Assembly (NCBI GenBank): GCA_023453125.1
Contig: JAEXUB010000137.1
Coordinates: 1 to 12,121 of the forward strand
Length of the DNA stretch: 12,121 nucleotides
Reading direction: 5' to 3'
DNA from: Bacteroidota bacterium
Lineage (GTDB): Bacteria; Bacteroidota; Ignavibacteria; Ignavibacteriales; Melioribacteraceae
Positions 1-7,694 of the stretch are shown here, one piece after another (positions within the stretch are counted from its first letter, which is position 1; every line of letters begins with the position of its first letter). The notes below the pieces were generated by a model. The model had not been told where the DNA came from. It saw nothing but the letters and a program-made list of their open reading frames with translations, and ran no database searches. A program made the position numbers and the translations under genes.

Positions 1-164
1 GTCCAAACGGGTCCGAAGAGCCAGTTAGGGGGAGCGAATGAGGGCCTGATAAGCGTTGCATACCAGCCGGGTACAGCTTTTGAGGTAAACATTCCGGCTA
101 CTGCTCCTACGGCAAGAGGAATAGCAACTGCGATTATAAGTTTAATTGTATTTGACAGTTTCAT
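1..164 (-). CDS. tspO: TspO/MBR family protein, N-terminal part (cut by window edge)
   Basis: Reading the minus strand from an ATG at 164 gives 54 complete codons that run off the left edge. A well-placed AGGAGA ribosome binding site precedes the ATG. Residues 8-28 form a hydrophobic first membrane helix. They are followed by the family signature: a Gly-Trp-Tyr at 33-35, then RPSFAPPNW at 40-48 and LFGPVW at 49-54. These match the first helix and loop of the tryptophan-rich sensory protein/translocator family, about 155-160 residues and five membrane helices in all. Family members bind porphyrins and other tetrapyrroles and take part in stress or light/oxygen responses; the ligand here is not known. 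Only about a third of the protein is present, so the remaining helices cannot be checked. The SRPBCC gene lies 47 bp upstream on the same strand, which suggests co-transcription. Confidence 0.88.
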   Translation of the reverse strand, partial: MKLSNTIKLIIAVAIPLAVGAVAGMFTSKAVPGWYATLIRPSFAPPNWLFGPVW

Positions 165-211
165 TCGAATCTCTCCTGTTATTTTCAATGCAAGTCTTAC
201 AAGCCGACTCT

Positions 212-673
212 TTATTGCAAGTTAAAATAATTTTTTAAGAAATGTGTGCGGAAATTGAAAATATTTTCGAGTTTCCTTCTTACAAAAATTAAATGGGCAA
301 GATTGCCTAATAAGCCGAATGGAAGGGAATAATGTACAACATCCCTTATTTCCATTCCATTTGCGGTTTCCTTAAAAAAGTGTTTGTGATGCCAGAATTT
401 ATATGGGCCGAATCTTTGTTCATCGACAAAATATTCCCCTTCTGCTGCGTGTGTAATTTCGGTTACCCATCCGGCTTTTATCCCGGGAAAGAGTTTTATC
501 CGGTATTCAATTATCTGGCCCGCAAACATTTTACTATCTGCCCCGCTTAGTATCTCGAAATCCATATCAGGGGGGGTAATCTTTTGCAGATTAGCCGGAT
601 TGGAAAAGAAATTCCAGCAAGTTTCCTTATCAATCGGTAATAACAGGTGCCTTTCAATGGTATATATTTTCAT
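212..673 (-). CDS. SRPBCC-family small-ligand-binding protein
   Basis: A 153-residue soluble protein with no signal peptide. It starts at an ATG with only a weak purine-rich GAGCG ribosome binding site. The opening segment, an Ile-Glu-Arg strand followed by a helix with WNFFSNPANLQKITPP (residues 20-35), is the usual start of the START/Bet v1-like SRPBCC fold. The segment with WVTEI (69-73) and the FGPYKFWHHKHFF stretch (88-100) fit the later strands. The last 40 residues form the long C-terminal helix. Proteins of this size usually bind a hydrophobic ligand in a central cavity and are often annotated as cyclase/dehydrase or cell-division-inhibitor-like. No catalytic residues can be assigned. 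Its stop lies 47 bp before the TspO start on the same strand. In Bacteroidota this pair is often found with photolyase and carotenoid genes; whether that is so here lies outside the window. Confidence 0.8.
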   Translation of the reverse strand: MKIYTIERHLLLPIDKETCWNFFSNPANLQKITPPDMDFEILSGADSKMFAGQIIEYRIKLFPGIKAGWVTEITHAAEGEYFVDEQRFGPYKFWHHKHFFKETANGMEIRDVVHYSLPFGLLGNLAHLIFVRRKLENIFNFRTHFLKNYFNLQ

Positions 674-809
674 TTCGCTCTATAGTTATTTAAAGATAAA
701 ACGGAATGAATGGGGAGGGAGTTCCAGTAACAGCAAAAGCTCGGTTGTATATTACAGCAGGTAAAAAATAGGCTGTGCGGGGAGCCGGTCCCCGCGCAGT
801 GAAGAGAAA
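674..809. other. Intergenic region between cupin and SRPBCC genes
   Basis: This 136-bp gap contains the terminator of the cupin gene and, downstream of it on the minus strand, an AT-rich stretch where the SRPBCC promoter should lie. I could not identify convincing -35/-10 elements, of either the sigma-70 type or the Bacteroidota TTTG / TAnnTTTG type. Confidence 0.5.
761..799 (-). terminator. Rho-independent terminator of the cupin gene
   Basis: On the minus strand, 10 bp after the cupin stop, an 11-bp GC-rich stem (789-799 with 773-783, one G-T wobble) closes a five-base loop. After two further bases there is a TATTTTTTA run at 762-770. Stem, loop and T-run are in the right order for intrinsic termination of the cupin transcript. 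This separates it from the SRPBCC/TspO pair. Confidence 0.85.
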
Positions 810-1124
810 TTATTTAATCATTGTAAGAAGCAACTTGCAGTTTTCCACGGCTTTCAATCCGTGCGGGTGGTCTGCCGGCATTACTATCATTTCGCCTGTT
901 TTTAGAGTGTACGGGATACCGTCAATTCTGATTTCCATTTCCCCCTCTACAATATATACAACCGCCTCAAAAGGGGAGGTGTGTTCGGTTAAAGATTCCC
1001 CCTTGCCGAATGCAAATAGGGTTATATTGCCGTTGGCTTTCTTAATTATCTGCCTGCTTACTATAGAGTTTTCCTGATATGCTATATCTTCAGAAAGTAA
1101 TCCGTATTTAATATTTTCTGCCAT
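810..1124 (-). CDS. Small single-domain cupin protein
   Basis: A 104-residue protein that is essentially one double-stranded beta-helix domain. Cupin motif 1 is recognisable as G-x5-H at Gly42-His48, then Glu53 and the VVYIVEGE strand at 55-62. The second histidine of the usual HxH pair is replaced (His48-Thr-Ser50). Motif 2 is GEMIVMPADHPH at 77-88, giving His86 and His88. A metal site made of His48, Glu53 and one of the two motif-2 histidines is possible but not proven. The DHPHGL ending resembles stand-alone cupins that bind a small molecule or a metal. The substrate is unknown. The ATG at 1124 has an AAAGGC ribosome binding site 5 bases upstream. It is separated from the upstream kinase gene by 135 bp and followed by its own terminator, so it is probably monocistronic or read through from the kinase. 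Confidence 0.8.
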   Translation of the reverse strand: MAENIKYGLLSEDIAYQENSIVSRQIIKKANGNITLFAFGKGESLTEHTSPFEAVVYIVEGEMEIRIDGIPYTLKTGEMIVMPADHPHGLKAVENCKLLLTMIK

Positions 1125-1259
1125 CTTATGCCTTTCATCAATTTATTTTGGAATTGAGCCATTTTGCTCATTTTTAAAATATAACAGGGGATAAAGGGGA
1201 AAAGTTCAATATCAGAATAAAAAATCCGATAATATTAAGGATTGACAGAAAGAAAAAAA

Positions 1260-4200
1260 TTAAAGGTTCAGGGTAAAATATATCACAGCGCCTTTATCAA
1301 CTTCACCTTCTGCCCAGACTTTTCCCTTGTGGCGCTGAATAATTCTCTGGACGGTCGCAAGCCCCACTCCCGAGCCGGAAAATTCTTCCGGGGTGTGGAG
1401 CCTCTGGAAGGGGGTAAATAATTTAGAACTGTATTCCATATTAAAACCTGCACCGTTATCCTTAACGAAGAATACATTTTCCCCCTCAATAACCTTGCGG
1501 CCGAATTCAATGAGCGCGCCGTTCCGGTGCGATGCAAATTTCCAAGCATTATCCATTAGGTTCTGAAGCGCCAGTTTTAGAAGTGTAGAGTCTCCCTTTA
1601 CAATTATTTCCGGTTCAATTATGCATTCAGCCCTGCTTTCAGGATAGATTTCATTCATTGTTGAAGAAAGTGAACGTGCAATTTCAGATAGATTCACCTT
1701 CTCAATTTTCATTGAAGAACGGGTAAGCCTGGCAAGATTTAATAACTCGTCAATTAGCAGTGCCATCTTTTGAGAGCCGCTTAGAATTTTGGAAATATAA
1801 TCTTTTCCTGTGCCGTCCAGAAGTGCCGCATAATCTTCAAGCAGAATTCGGCTGTATCCGTTTATGCTTCTAAGAGGAACTCTTAAGTCGTGCGATACTG
1901 AATAGCTGAATGCCTCCAATTCCTTGTTGGCTGCTTCAAGCTGTGCGGTTCTTAGAGTAACCCTCTGTTCAAGTTCTTCGTTAAGCTTTTTAATTTCCTC
2001 CTCGGCTTTAATCCTTTCTGCAATTTCAAGCTGGGCCTTCTGGTAGAGCTGTGAATTATGAATGCTTATGCCAATCTGAGCAGAGGCAGTCTCAAGAATC
2101 TTCTGGTGCGATTCGCTATAAGCGTTCGGGCGGGGAGATTCCACATTTATTACGCCGATTACCTCATCCTCAACTATTATGGGAACGCAAAGTTCGGAAT
2201 GTATTCCTCTCCTTACAGGATAATACCGCGGATCATTATCCGTTTCGTTTATCCTGACAGTCTGTCTGTTCTTAATTGACCAGCCTACAATCCCCTTGTC
2301 AATGCTGATGCGCTGGCTTACCAGAAATTCTTTATCTTCCTGAATGAAGGTTTTTCCTTTTCCCTGCATGCTCACTGCATAAGGGTATAATGTGTTTCCA
2401 TCTTCCATTAAGAGTAAAACGGCACCGTTCTCGAAACCGAATATTTCTTCAAGAACATTTATAATCTGCTGCGATAACTCTTCAGGAGGAACAAGCTGCT
2501 GTAGAAGCCTCATAGCGCCGTATAAAGCATTTGTCTCCTTGGTAAGCTGTTCTGATTTGCTCTGTGCAATAAAACGCTGGGTAACGTCGTAAGAGAGTAC
2601 AAGCCTTGCATCCCGGTCTTCGTAATGTATCAAGTGCGATGTGATTTCAACAAATATGATTTCCCCGTTTTTCTTTTTATGCCTCCATATGCCGGCACGG
2701 TTCAAAATATCTGTAGTGTGCGATACGTCGAACATCAGGATTGTTTCGTCTTCGGTTGGACGGATATCCTTCAAGGTCATTGACAGGAATTCATCCTTTG
2801 AATAGCCGTAGCTATTAATAGCCGCATGGTTTACTTCCAGGAAAGAAAGAGTTTCAAGGTCATAAATCCACATTGGAATGGGATTATTCTCGAATAGATG
2901 GCGGTATTTTTTTTCGCTGGCAGCTATTACCTCGTCTGCAGCCTTATTTTTTGTAATATCAATAATATTTGCGGCACGGTAAATCAGTTCTCCTTTTTCA
3001 TCCTTGAATGCAGTAACGGTAATCAGCACAGGGAACCGGGAGCCGTCCTTTCTAATGTGCACAGACTCGTATGAGTTAACTCCTATGGAATTAACAAGCT
3101 CAATATTTTTACCCAGATCCTTTACGCTTTCAGGAGCAGAAAAATCAGCAATATCCCTATTTATTATTTCATCTTCGGAATACCCGTACATTTCAGAACA
3201 GGCAGGATTAGCCGCAATTACCTTGTTTTTTACCGCGTCGGTAATTACTACCCCCCAGGCTGAATGTTTAAAGATTTCTTCCCAGACCTGAAGTTTCTCA
3301 GCCTGTTTTTTTCTCTCGGTTATATCGGAAAAGAATATTGATAAACCTTCGGGGGAAGGATAGATCCTGTTCTCGAACCATTTATCGAAAGGAGGATAAT
3401 ATTCCTCCATTTGAATAAACCTTTGTTCTTCCATAGCCTTATAATAATTCTTATAAAAGGGCTGGTCTATCCCCTCGGGGAATTCGGTCCAGATATGAAC
3501 TCCCTTCATTTTCTCCGGATCCCGGCCGAATATTTCCCCCGCCTTTTTATTCATATATGTATAACGCCAGTTTTTATCGAGCGATACAAAGCCGTCGTTC
3601 ATGCTTTCAAGAGTATTTACCATCTGTTTGTTTAATTCGGCCATACTCTTTTGGGAATTTACTTCGTCGGTTATGTCGTCAACGCTTGACCATATATACT
3701 TTTCCCCCTCTTTCTCCAGCAGCATCCCCTGCAGCCTTACAGGCACCAGATGCCCTGCCTTGTGGATATACTCTTTTTCGTAGGGGCCGTATCTGCCGGT
3801 AGAATTTAATAATCTCAGCTGTTCCTTTTCCTGCTCAGCATATTTGTCGGGCGTTATATCCCAGTATGTCAATTCCAGACATTCTTCAATAGTCCTGCCC
3901 ATTATTGCTGCGTAGGCAGGATTGATATCTACCAATTTTCCTTTCATATCAGTTAAAGCCAGACCAATCGGAGATTCGCTGAAGAGCCGCCGGTTGTATT
4001 CTTCGCTCTCTTTTCTCTTATTCTCAGCGGATTCCAGTTTTTTTAATGCGTTCAAAATAAGATTGTAGAGTAAAAGGGAGGTAACCAGAACAAAAAACCA
4101 TCCTTTAATTATTTCCACGGTTGAGAAAAACTGCGGCGGGAAACCCATGCTTTTAACCAGCATGTCAGAAAAGAAAATCCAAAGCGCACTTACGAAAAAG

Positions 4201-4268
4201 TAAGCGAATGTAATCCTTCGCGCATATTTGAATGAGGCCGATGAATTTTTTTTCAAAATATTACTCAT
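1260..4268 (-). CDS. Membrane-anchored multi-PAS/GAF sensor histidine kinase
   Basis: A hybrid-free sensor kinase of 1002 residues from the ATG at 4268. The frame can be extended by 11 codons to a TTG at 4301, but a GAGGG site stands 5 bases before the ATG, so I use the ATG. Two N-terminal membrane helices (about 19-39 and 52-73) flank a short external loop; this N-terminal unit (ALWIFFSDM, KGWFFVLVTSLLLY) is a known input anchor in PAS kinases. Four PAS domains follow (about 91-202, 213-318, 329-440, 455-567), then a GAF domain (582-745) and a coiled coil (745-785). The HisKA domain carries phospho-acceptor His793 in SVSHDLRVPLR. The ATPase domain has an N box (Asn907), a DNGAGF G1 box (937-942) and GSGVGLA G2 box (965-971). 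The C-terminal catalytic half resembles phytochrome-type (Cph1-like) kinases. No heme- or flavin-binding residue can be assigned with confidence. There is no receiver domain and no response regulator nearby, so its partner is unknown. Confidence 0.93.
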   Translation of the reverse strand: MSNILKKNSSASFKYARRITFAYFFVSALWIFFSDMLVKSMGFPPQFFSTVEIIKGWFFVLVTSLLLYNLILNALKKLESAENKRKESEEYNRRLFSESPIGLALTDMKGKLVDINPAYAAIMGRTIEECLELTYWDITPDKYAEQEKEQLRLLNSTGRYGPYEKEYIHKAGHLVPVRLQGMLLEKEGEKYIWSSVDDITDEVNSQKSMAELNKQMVNTLESMNDGFVSLDKNWRYTYMNKKAGEIFGRDPEKMKGVHIWTEFPEGIDQPFYKNYYKAMEEQRFIQMEEYYPPFDKWFENRIYPSPEGLSIFFSDITERKKQAEKLQVWEEIFKHSAWGVVITDAVKNKVIAANPACSEMYGYSEDEIINRDIADFSAPESVKDLGKNIELVNSIGVNSYESVHIRKDGSRFPVLITVTAFKDEKGELIYRAANIIDITKNKAADEVIAASEKKYRHLFENNPIPMWIYDLETLSFLEVNHAAINSYGYSKDEFLSMTLKDIRPTEDETILMFDVSHTTDILNRAGIWRHKKKNGEIIFVEITSHLIHYEDRDARLVLSYDVTQRFIAQSKSEQLTKETNALYGAMRLLQQLVPPEELSQQIINVLEEIFGFENGAVLLLMEDGNTLYPYAVSMQGKGKTFIQEDKEFLVSQRISIDKGIVGWSIKNRQTVRINETDNDPRYYPVRRGIHSELCVPIIVEDEVIGVINVESPRPNAYSESHQKILETASAQIGISIHNSQLYQKAQLEIAERIKAEEEIKKLNEELEQRVTLRTAQLEAANKELEAFSYSVSHDLRVPLRSINGYSRILLEDYAALLDGTGKDYISKILSGSQKMALLIDELLNLARLTRSSMKIEKVNLSEIARSLSSTMNEIYPESRAECIIEPEIIVKGDSTLLKLALQNLMDNAWKFASHRNGALIEFGRKVIEGENVFFVKDNGAGFNMEYSSKLFTPFQRLHTPEEFSGSGVGLATVQRIIQRHKGKVWAEGEVDKGAVIYFTLNL

Positions 4269-4273
4269 TTTTT

Positions 4274-4278
4274 CCCTC
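4274..4278 (-). promoter_or_regulatory. Ribosome binding site that fixes the kinase start
   Basis: GAGGG on the minus strand lies five A residues before the ATG at 4268. The alternative upstream TTG at 4301 has only an AT-rich leader with no Shine-Dalgarno match, so the shorter protein is preferred. Confidence 0.75.
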
Positions 4279-4341
4279 AAGGCAGTTTTAGTAAAAAACA
4301 AAACCGTAAAAGAAGAGGTGTTCCATTAAATGCTGCTGAAC

Positions 4342-4362
4342 AGGGGAACCTTTGGTTCCCCT
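4342..4362 (-). terminator. Strong hairpin between flavoenzyme and kinase genes
   Basis: A perfect 9-bp inverted repeat (4342-4350 with 4354-4362) closes a three-base loop, 19 bp after the stop of the YqjM-like gene. There is no T-run after it on either strand, so it is not a textbook intrinsic terminator. It could stabilise the 3' end of the operon transcript or terminate inefficiently and let some transcription enter the kinase gene. Confidence 0.55.
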
Positions 4363-4380
4363 ATACCTTAAGATATAAAA

Positions 4381-5445
4381 TTATATTCTTGCTCTCAAAT
4401 ATTGTTTTGGCCACTCAACCTTTGACTTCAATTTGCCGGCGGCTTTCAAAGGCCAATACGGATTCCGCAGAAGTTCTTTTCCCAGCAGTACGGCATCCGC
4501 TGCACCCGAGGCAATAATATTCTCCGCCTGTTCAGGCAATGTAATCATTCCAACAGCACCGGTTAGAATACCAGTTTCCTCCTTTATTTTTTCTGAAAAC
4601 TGAACCTGATAGCCCGGGCCTACTGGAATTACGGCGCCATATACATTTCCCCCTGTTGAACAATCAATAAAATCCACTCCGCATTCCTTAAGTTTTTTAA
4701 CCAACTCAACCGACTGATCCGGGTCCCATCCGTGTTTTGTCCAGTCAGTTGCTGATATCCTCACAAATAAAGGCATAGATGAGGGAATTTCTTTCCTTAC
4801 GGCATCGGCAATTTCTACTGAAAGACGGCATCGATTCTCGAGGTTACCCCCATATTCATCTTCTCTTTTGTTTGAAAGAGGGGAGAGGAACTGATGAACA
4901 AGGTATCCGTGTGCCATATGAATTTCAATTACTTCAAATCCCGCTTTTACTGCGCGCTGTGCGGCTAAACGGAATTTTTCTATTATCTCTTTTATTTCAG
5001 AAGTGTTTAATTCTTTAGGAAGGGGAAATGAATCGTTAAAAGGAATTGGAGAAGGAGCTACGGGAATCCATCCTCCTTCGTTAACAGGGCAGGGGGCTCC
5101 CCCTTTCCATTCGGAATTAACCGATCCTTTTCTTCCGGCGTGTGCAATCTGAATTCCTGGTACGCTGTTATTGGCTTTTATTATTTCGGTAATCTTTTTC
5201 AGTCCTGCAATAAATTTATCATCCCAGATTCCTGCATCATCGGGGGAAATTCTCCCTTCAGGAGAAACGGCAGTCGCTTCCATAATAATTAGGCCGGCAC
5301 CTCCAACTGCACGGGTTCCGTAATGAACCAGGTGCCACTCCGCGGTTTCTCCTCCGGTGCAGGAATACTGGCACATCGGAGCCATGAATATTCTGTTTTT
5401 AAATTCTGTTTCTCTGATTGTTAAAGAGGAGAAAAGTCTGCTCAT
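4381..5445 (-). CDS. Old yellow enzyme, YqjM-like NADPH-dependent ene-reductase
   Basis: A 354-residue FMN-dependent TIM-barrel oxidoreductase of the thermophilic-like/YqjM subclass of old yellow enzymes. Such enzymes reduce the C=C bond of alpha,beta-unsaturated carbonyl compounds and often respond to electrophile or oxidative stress. Subclass marks are visible: Cys25 and Tyr27 in MAPMCQYS near the flavin, GIQIAHAGRK at 97-106 with Gln99 and His102, and the substrate-binding pair His176/His179 in EIHMAHGYLVHQFLSP. The segment FVRISATDW near 220-230, the ILTGAVG and AVLLGKELLRNP segments that contact FMN phosphate, and a C-terminal PKQYLRARI that resembles the YqjM arginine-finger tail are also present. 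Length is typical and all key residues are present. The ATG at 5445 has an AGGA site. It is the last gene of a run with the C26 hydrolase, 56 bp upstream. The physiological substrate is unknown. Confidence 0.93.
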   Translation of the reverse strand: MSRLFSSLTIRETEFKNRIFMAPMCQYSCTGGETAEWHLVHYGTRAVGGAGLIIMEATAVSPEGRISPDDAGIWDDKFIAGLKKITEIIKANNSVPGIQIAHAGRKGSVNSEWKGGAPCPVNEGGWIPVAPSPIPFNDSFPLPKELNTSEIKEIIEKFRLAAQRAVKAGFEVIEIHMAHGYLVHQFLSPLSNKREDEYGGNLENRCRLSVEIADAVRKEIPSSMPLFVRISATDWTKHGWDPDQSVELVKKLKECGVDFIDCSTGGNVYGAVIPVGPGYQVQFSEKIKEETGILTGAVGMITLPEQAENIIASGAADAVLLGKELLRNPYWPLKAAGKLKSKVEWPKQYLRARI

Positions 5446-5501
5446 ATCTATTCCTGTATTTTTGTTGGTTTCTCTTGAATTACCCCAATAGAAGTGGAGG
5501 T

Positions 5502-6239
5502 TTACCTGATGCCCCCCAAAAAGAATCCGATAAGTTTATCCGCGTCAAGCAGCTCGATGCCGGCATTATGGTTAAATTCCGGATGCCACTGTATTCCCAT
5601 ATAGATTGCATTGCCCCCTGTGTGCATAAATGCCTCAACAATTCCGTCTTCGGTGGAAACTGCAAGAGGGATAAGATTTTTGCCAAGATCCTTTACTGCC
5701 TGGTGGTGGATTGAATTAACCATTCTGCAATCGGATCCTTTATACAAATCATTTAGTATACTATCGGGGGTGAAATCAATTGTGTGAAAATTCAGGTCGA
5801 ATTTTTCCCTGTCTGAATGCACAATATGATTTTTAACCTGGGTGGGAATATCCTGATATAAAGTGCCGCCGAAATAGACATTAAGAATCTGGCACCCGCG
5901 GCATATTCCAAAAACCGGTTTCCCATTCTTAAAAGCGTAATCAATTATCCTAAGCTCATATTCATCCCTATATTTATCACCGAGCCATTCCCCGATTGGT
6001 TTTTCGCCGTAGCTTTCGGGAGCAACGTCTGCGCCGCCGTGCAGTATAATCCCGTCCAGCCGGTCAAGAAAAGGGAAGAGATATTCAGGGGGCAGGTCCG
6101 GAATAATAATAGGCAGACAGCCGGCAGAGGCGGCGTAGTTTACAGTTTCATTTTCTACAAAACTAAGGGTTTTGGGTTCGTATGTATTCCGCTCCTTATC
6201 GGGATAGAGGAATCCGCAGGTAATACCGATTTTAAGCAT
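5502..6239 (-). CDS. Gamma-glutamyl-gamma-aminobutyrate hydrolase family protein (peptidase C26, PuuD-like)
   Basis: A 245-residue class I glutamine-amidotransferase-fold hydrolase. The catalytic triad is complete: the nucleophile Cys113 in GICRGCQ (111-117), His219 and Glu221 in QWHPEF. The family segment ILHGGADVAPESYGE (65-79) and HSDREKF (141-147) are also typical of PuuD. Family members hydrolyse gamma-glutamyl amide bonds, for example gamma-glutamyl-GABA in putrescine breakdown, or act on folylpoly- and other gamma-glutamyl conjugates. No other Puu-pathway gene (PuuA, PuuB, PuuC) is in the window, so the substrate cannot be inferred. The ATG at 6239 has an AAGGAAA site. It starts only 9 bp after the stop of the channel gene, which strongly suggests co-transcription and perhaps translational coupling. 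Confidence 0.9.
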   Translation of the reverse strand: MLKIGITCGFLYPDKERNTYEPKTLSFVENETVNYAASAGCLPIIIPDLPPEYLFPFLDRLDGIILHGGADVAPESYGEKPIGEWLGDKYRDEYELRIIDYAFKNGKPVFGICRGCQILNVYFGGTLYQDIPTQVKNHIVHSDREKFDLNFHTIDFTPDSILNDLYKGSDCRMVNSIHHQAVKDLGKNLIPLAVSTEDGIVEAFMHTGGNAIYMGIQWHPEFNHNAGIELLDADKLIGFFLGGIR

Positions 6240-6248
6240 AATTTCCTT

Positions 6249-7643
6249 TTAAATTTCAAAGAATGATTTTATCTTCAGTGCGAATTTCTGAATGAAAGAA
6301 TCCTTTCTGTTCAGATAGTCGTCCATTGCCTTAAGGTTTTGTCCCTGTCTTTCGGCAATAATCTCGCTGAAATTATTAACTAGTTCAGGTTTCCCTTTCA
6401 ATATATTTTTTACCGCATCTTTCGTTATTTCAATTGTAACAGAATCAGTTTCTGCAATTACGGTAGCTGAGCGAGCTTCTCCCGTAAATAGAGACATTTC
6501 GCCGAAGAACTGCCCCGGGAATATATTAGCCGCCTTGATGGTTTCCCTGTCTCCTGCATTTATAGTCACTTTCAATATTCCCTCTGCCAGAACAAACATA
6601 GAGCTTCCGGAATCTCCCTGCCTTATAATGGTATCCCCCCCTTGGAAAAGATTCTTAACAGAAGATTTCAAAAGGTATTCCAGCTCTTCGGGAGTAAGTT
6701 TGTCGAACAAACCGGCATGAGCCAGAATATTATTCTCTTTACCTTCCTCTCTTCTTATGCCAGCGATTTTCAGGTGGTGATTAATTGTGGTCAAAATGGA
6801 ATCTTTAAGGTATTGGGGAGTGTGCTCTTCCCACGGGATACAGGTGTATTTTACATTGTATACTGTTTCAGTTTCCGAAATGTTTTCAATCAGCACTTCC
6901 ACGTGTCCGCTTCCCGGTTCGGAGACCGAAAGGAGTGCCTGCCTTGCAGCTGCGGCAAGAATTCTCTTTCCCCTCTCAATTTCTATTCCGCCATTTAATT
7001 TAACTGTAAGATTCAGCTTAACTTCTCTCTCAATACCGTGAAAGTTTTCAATTATGAACTCGGTAAGAATATTGTTCGGAACAATAAGGAGCGTATCCGA
7101 TTCCGATTTAAGTCTTACGGATTTCGGGTCGAAGCTGATGATTTTGCCGGTTGCGACATCAGCGCCCCCTTTGTTCCTTAGGGTTATCCAGTCCCCTGTC
7201 TTAAATGGACGTGCAGAGGTTATAAAACCTGCTTTTGTCAGTTTTAAGAATTTGGGTCTCAGGTATATTGTAACCGCGGCAATAATTACAAACAGGAGAA
7301 CCAGGTCAAAGCTAAGGCTGAGGCGAAATAGTTTTGAAAAAAGTATAAAGAGGGATACGAGGTAAATTAAAACAATACTTGTATCTTCTGCCAGACCAAT
7401 CGATTTTGCGCTGAATGCATTTTTGAATTCGCTTTTCCAGAGAATTTTTTTTACAATGAGGCTTAGCAGATATGGGGCGCTTAACCAGAGAGCAATATGG
7501 AGACCGTAAAAATAAATCTTGTCCAGATCATATTCTTCGCCGGCATCCGGGGGAATATCGAATATGTTGAGAGCAAGTATGGTTAATGAAAAAAGGAATA
7601 AAATTACCGCGATTACTGTTACATACCGTTTGCCGGAAGACAT
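6249..7643 (-). CDS. MscS-like channel with C-terminal cyclic-nucleotide-binding domain
   Basis: A 464-residue inner-membrane protein from the ATG at 7643. Four hydrophobic segments (about 8-27, 44-66, 86-106, 110-128) precede an MscS beta domain, recognised by RPFKTGDWI (145-153) and IVPNNILTEFIIENF (187-201), and the mixed alpha/beta cytoplasmic region to about 300. A CRP-type cyclic-nucleotide-binding domain follows (about 312-425); its phosphate-binding cassette has GEMSLFTGEARSATV at 381-395, keeping the Glu382 and Arg391 that contact the ribose and phosphate of cAMP/cGMP. The architecture matches the bacterial cyclic-nucleotide-gated (bCNG) branch of the MscS superfamily, described as gated by cAMP more than by tension. 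The pore helix (110-128) lacks the Gly/Ala pattern of E. coli MscS. It heads an operon with a C26 hydrolase and a YqjM-like enzyme. Whether it still senses tension is unknown. Confidence 0.9.
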   Translation of the reverse strand: MSSGKRYVTVIAVILFLFSLTILALNIFDIPPDAGEEYDLDKIYFYGLHIALWLSAPYLLSLIVKKILWKSEFKNAFSAKSIGLAEDTSIVLIYLVSLFILFSKLFRLSLSFDLVLLFVIIAAVTIYLRPKFLKLTKAGFITSARPFKTGDWITLRNKGGADVATGKIISFDPKSVRLKSESDTLLIVPNNILTEFIIENFHGIEREVKLNLTVKLNGGIEIERGKRILAAAARQALLSVSEPGSGHVEVLIENISETETVYNVKYTCIPWEEHTPQYLKDSILTTINHHLKIAGIRREEGKENNILAHAGLFDKLTPEELEYLLKSSVKNLFQGGDTIIRQGDSGSSMFVLAEGILKVTINAGDRETIKAANIFPGQFFGEMSLFTGEARSATVIAETDSVTIEITKDAVKNILKGKPELVNNFSEIIAERQGQNLKAMDDYLNRKDSFIQKFALKIKSFFEI

Positions 7644-7650
7644 TGTTAAA

Positions 7651-7656
7651 CCTCCC
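7651..7656 (-). promoter_or_regulatory. Ribosome binding site that fixes the channel start
   Basis: GGGAGG on the minus strand lies 7 bases before the ATG at 7643. An in-frame TTG at 7658 overlaps this element and would add five residues (MGGLT). I judge that TTG to be part of the leader, not the start. Confidence 0.85.
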
Positions 7657-7694
7657 AATTATCTGAATTAATATAATAAAAATAAAAATCAGCT

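Noticed and set aside
775..1077. Plus-strand open frame of 100 codons opposite the cupin
   Set aside because: The opposite strand encodes a clear cupin; this frame starts inside the terminator hairpin and shows no family features.
1150..1185. TGAGC-CATTTT-GCTCA followed by T residues between kinase and cupin
   Set aside because: The stem is only 5 bp and its T-run is on the plus strand, where no gene ends; on the minus strand the T-run is missing.
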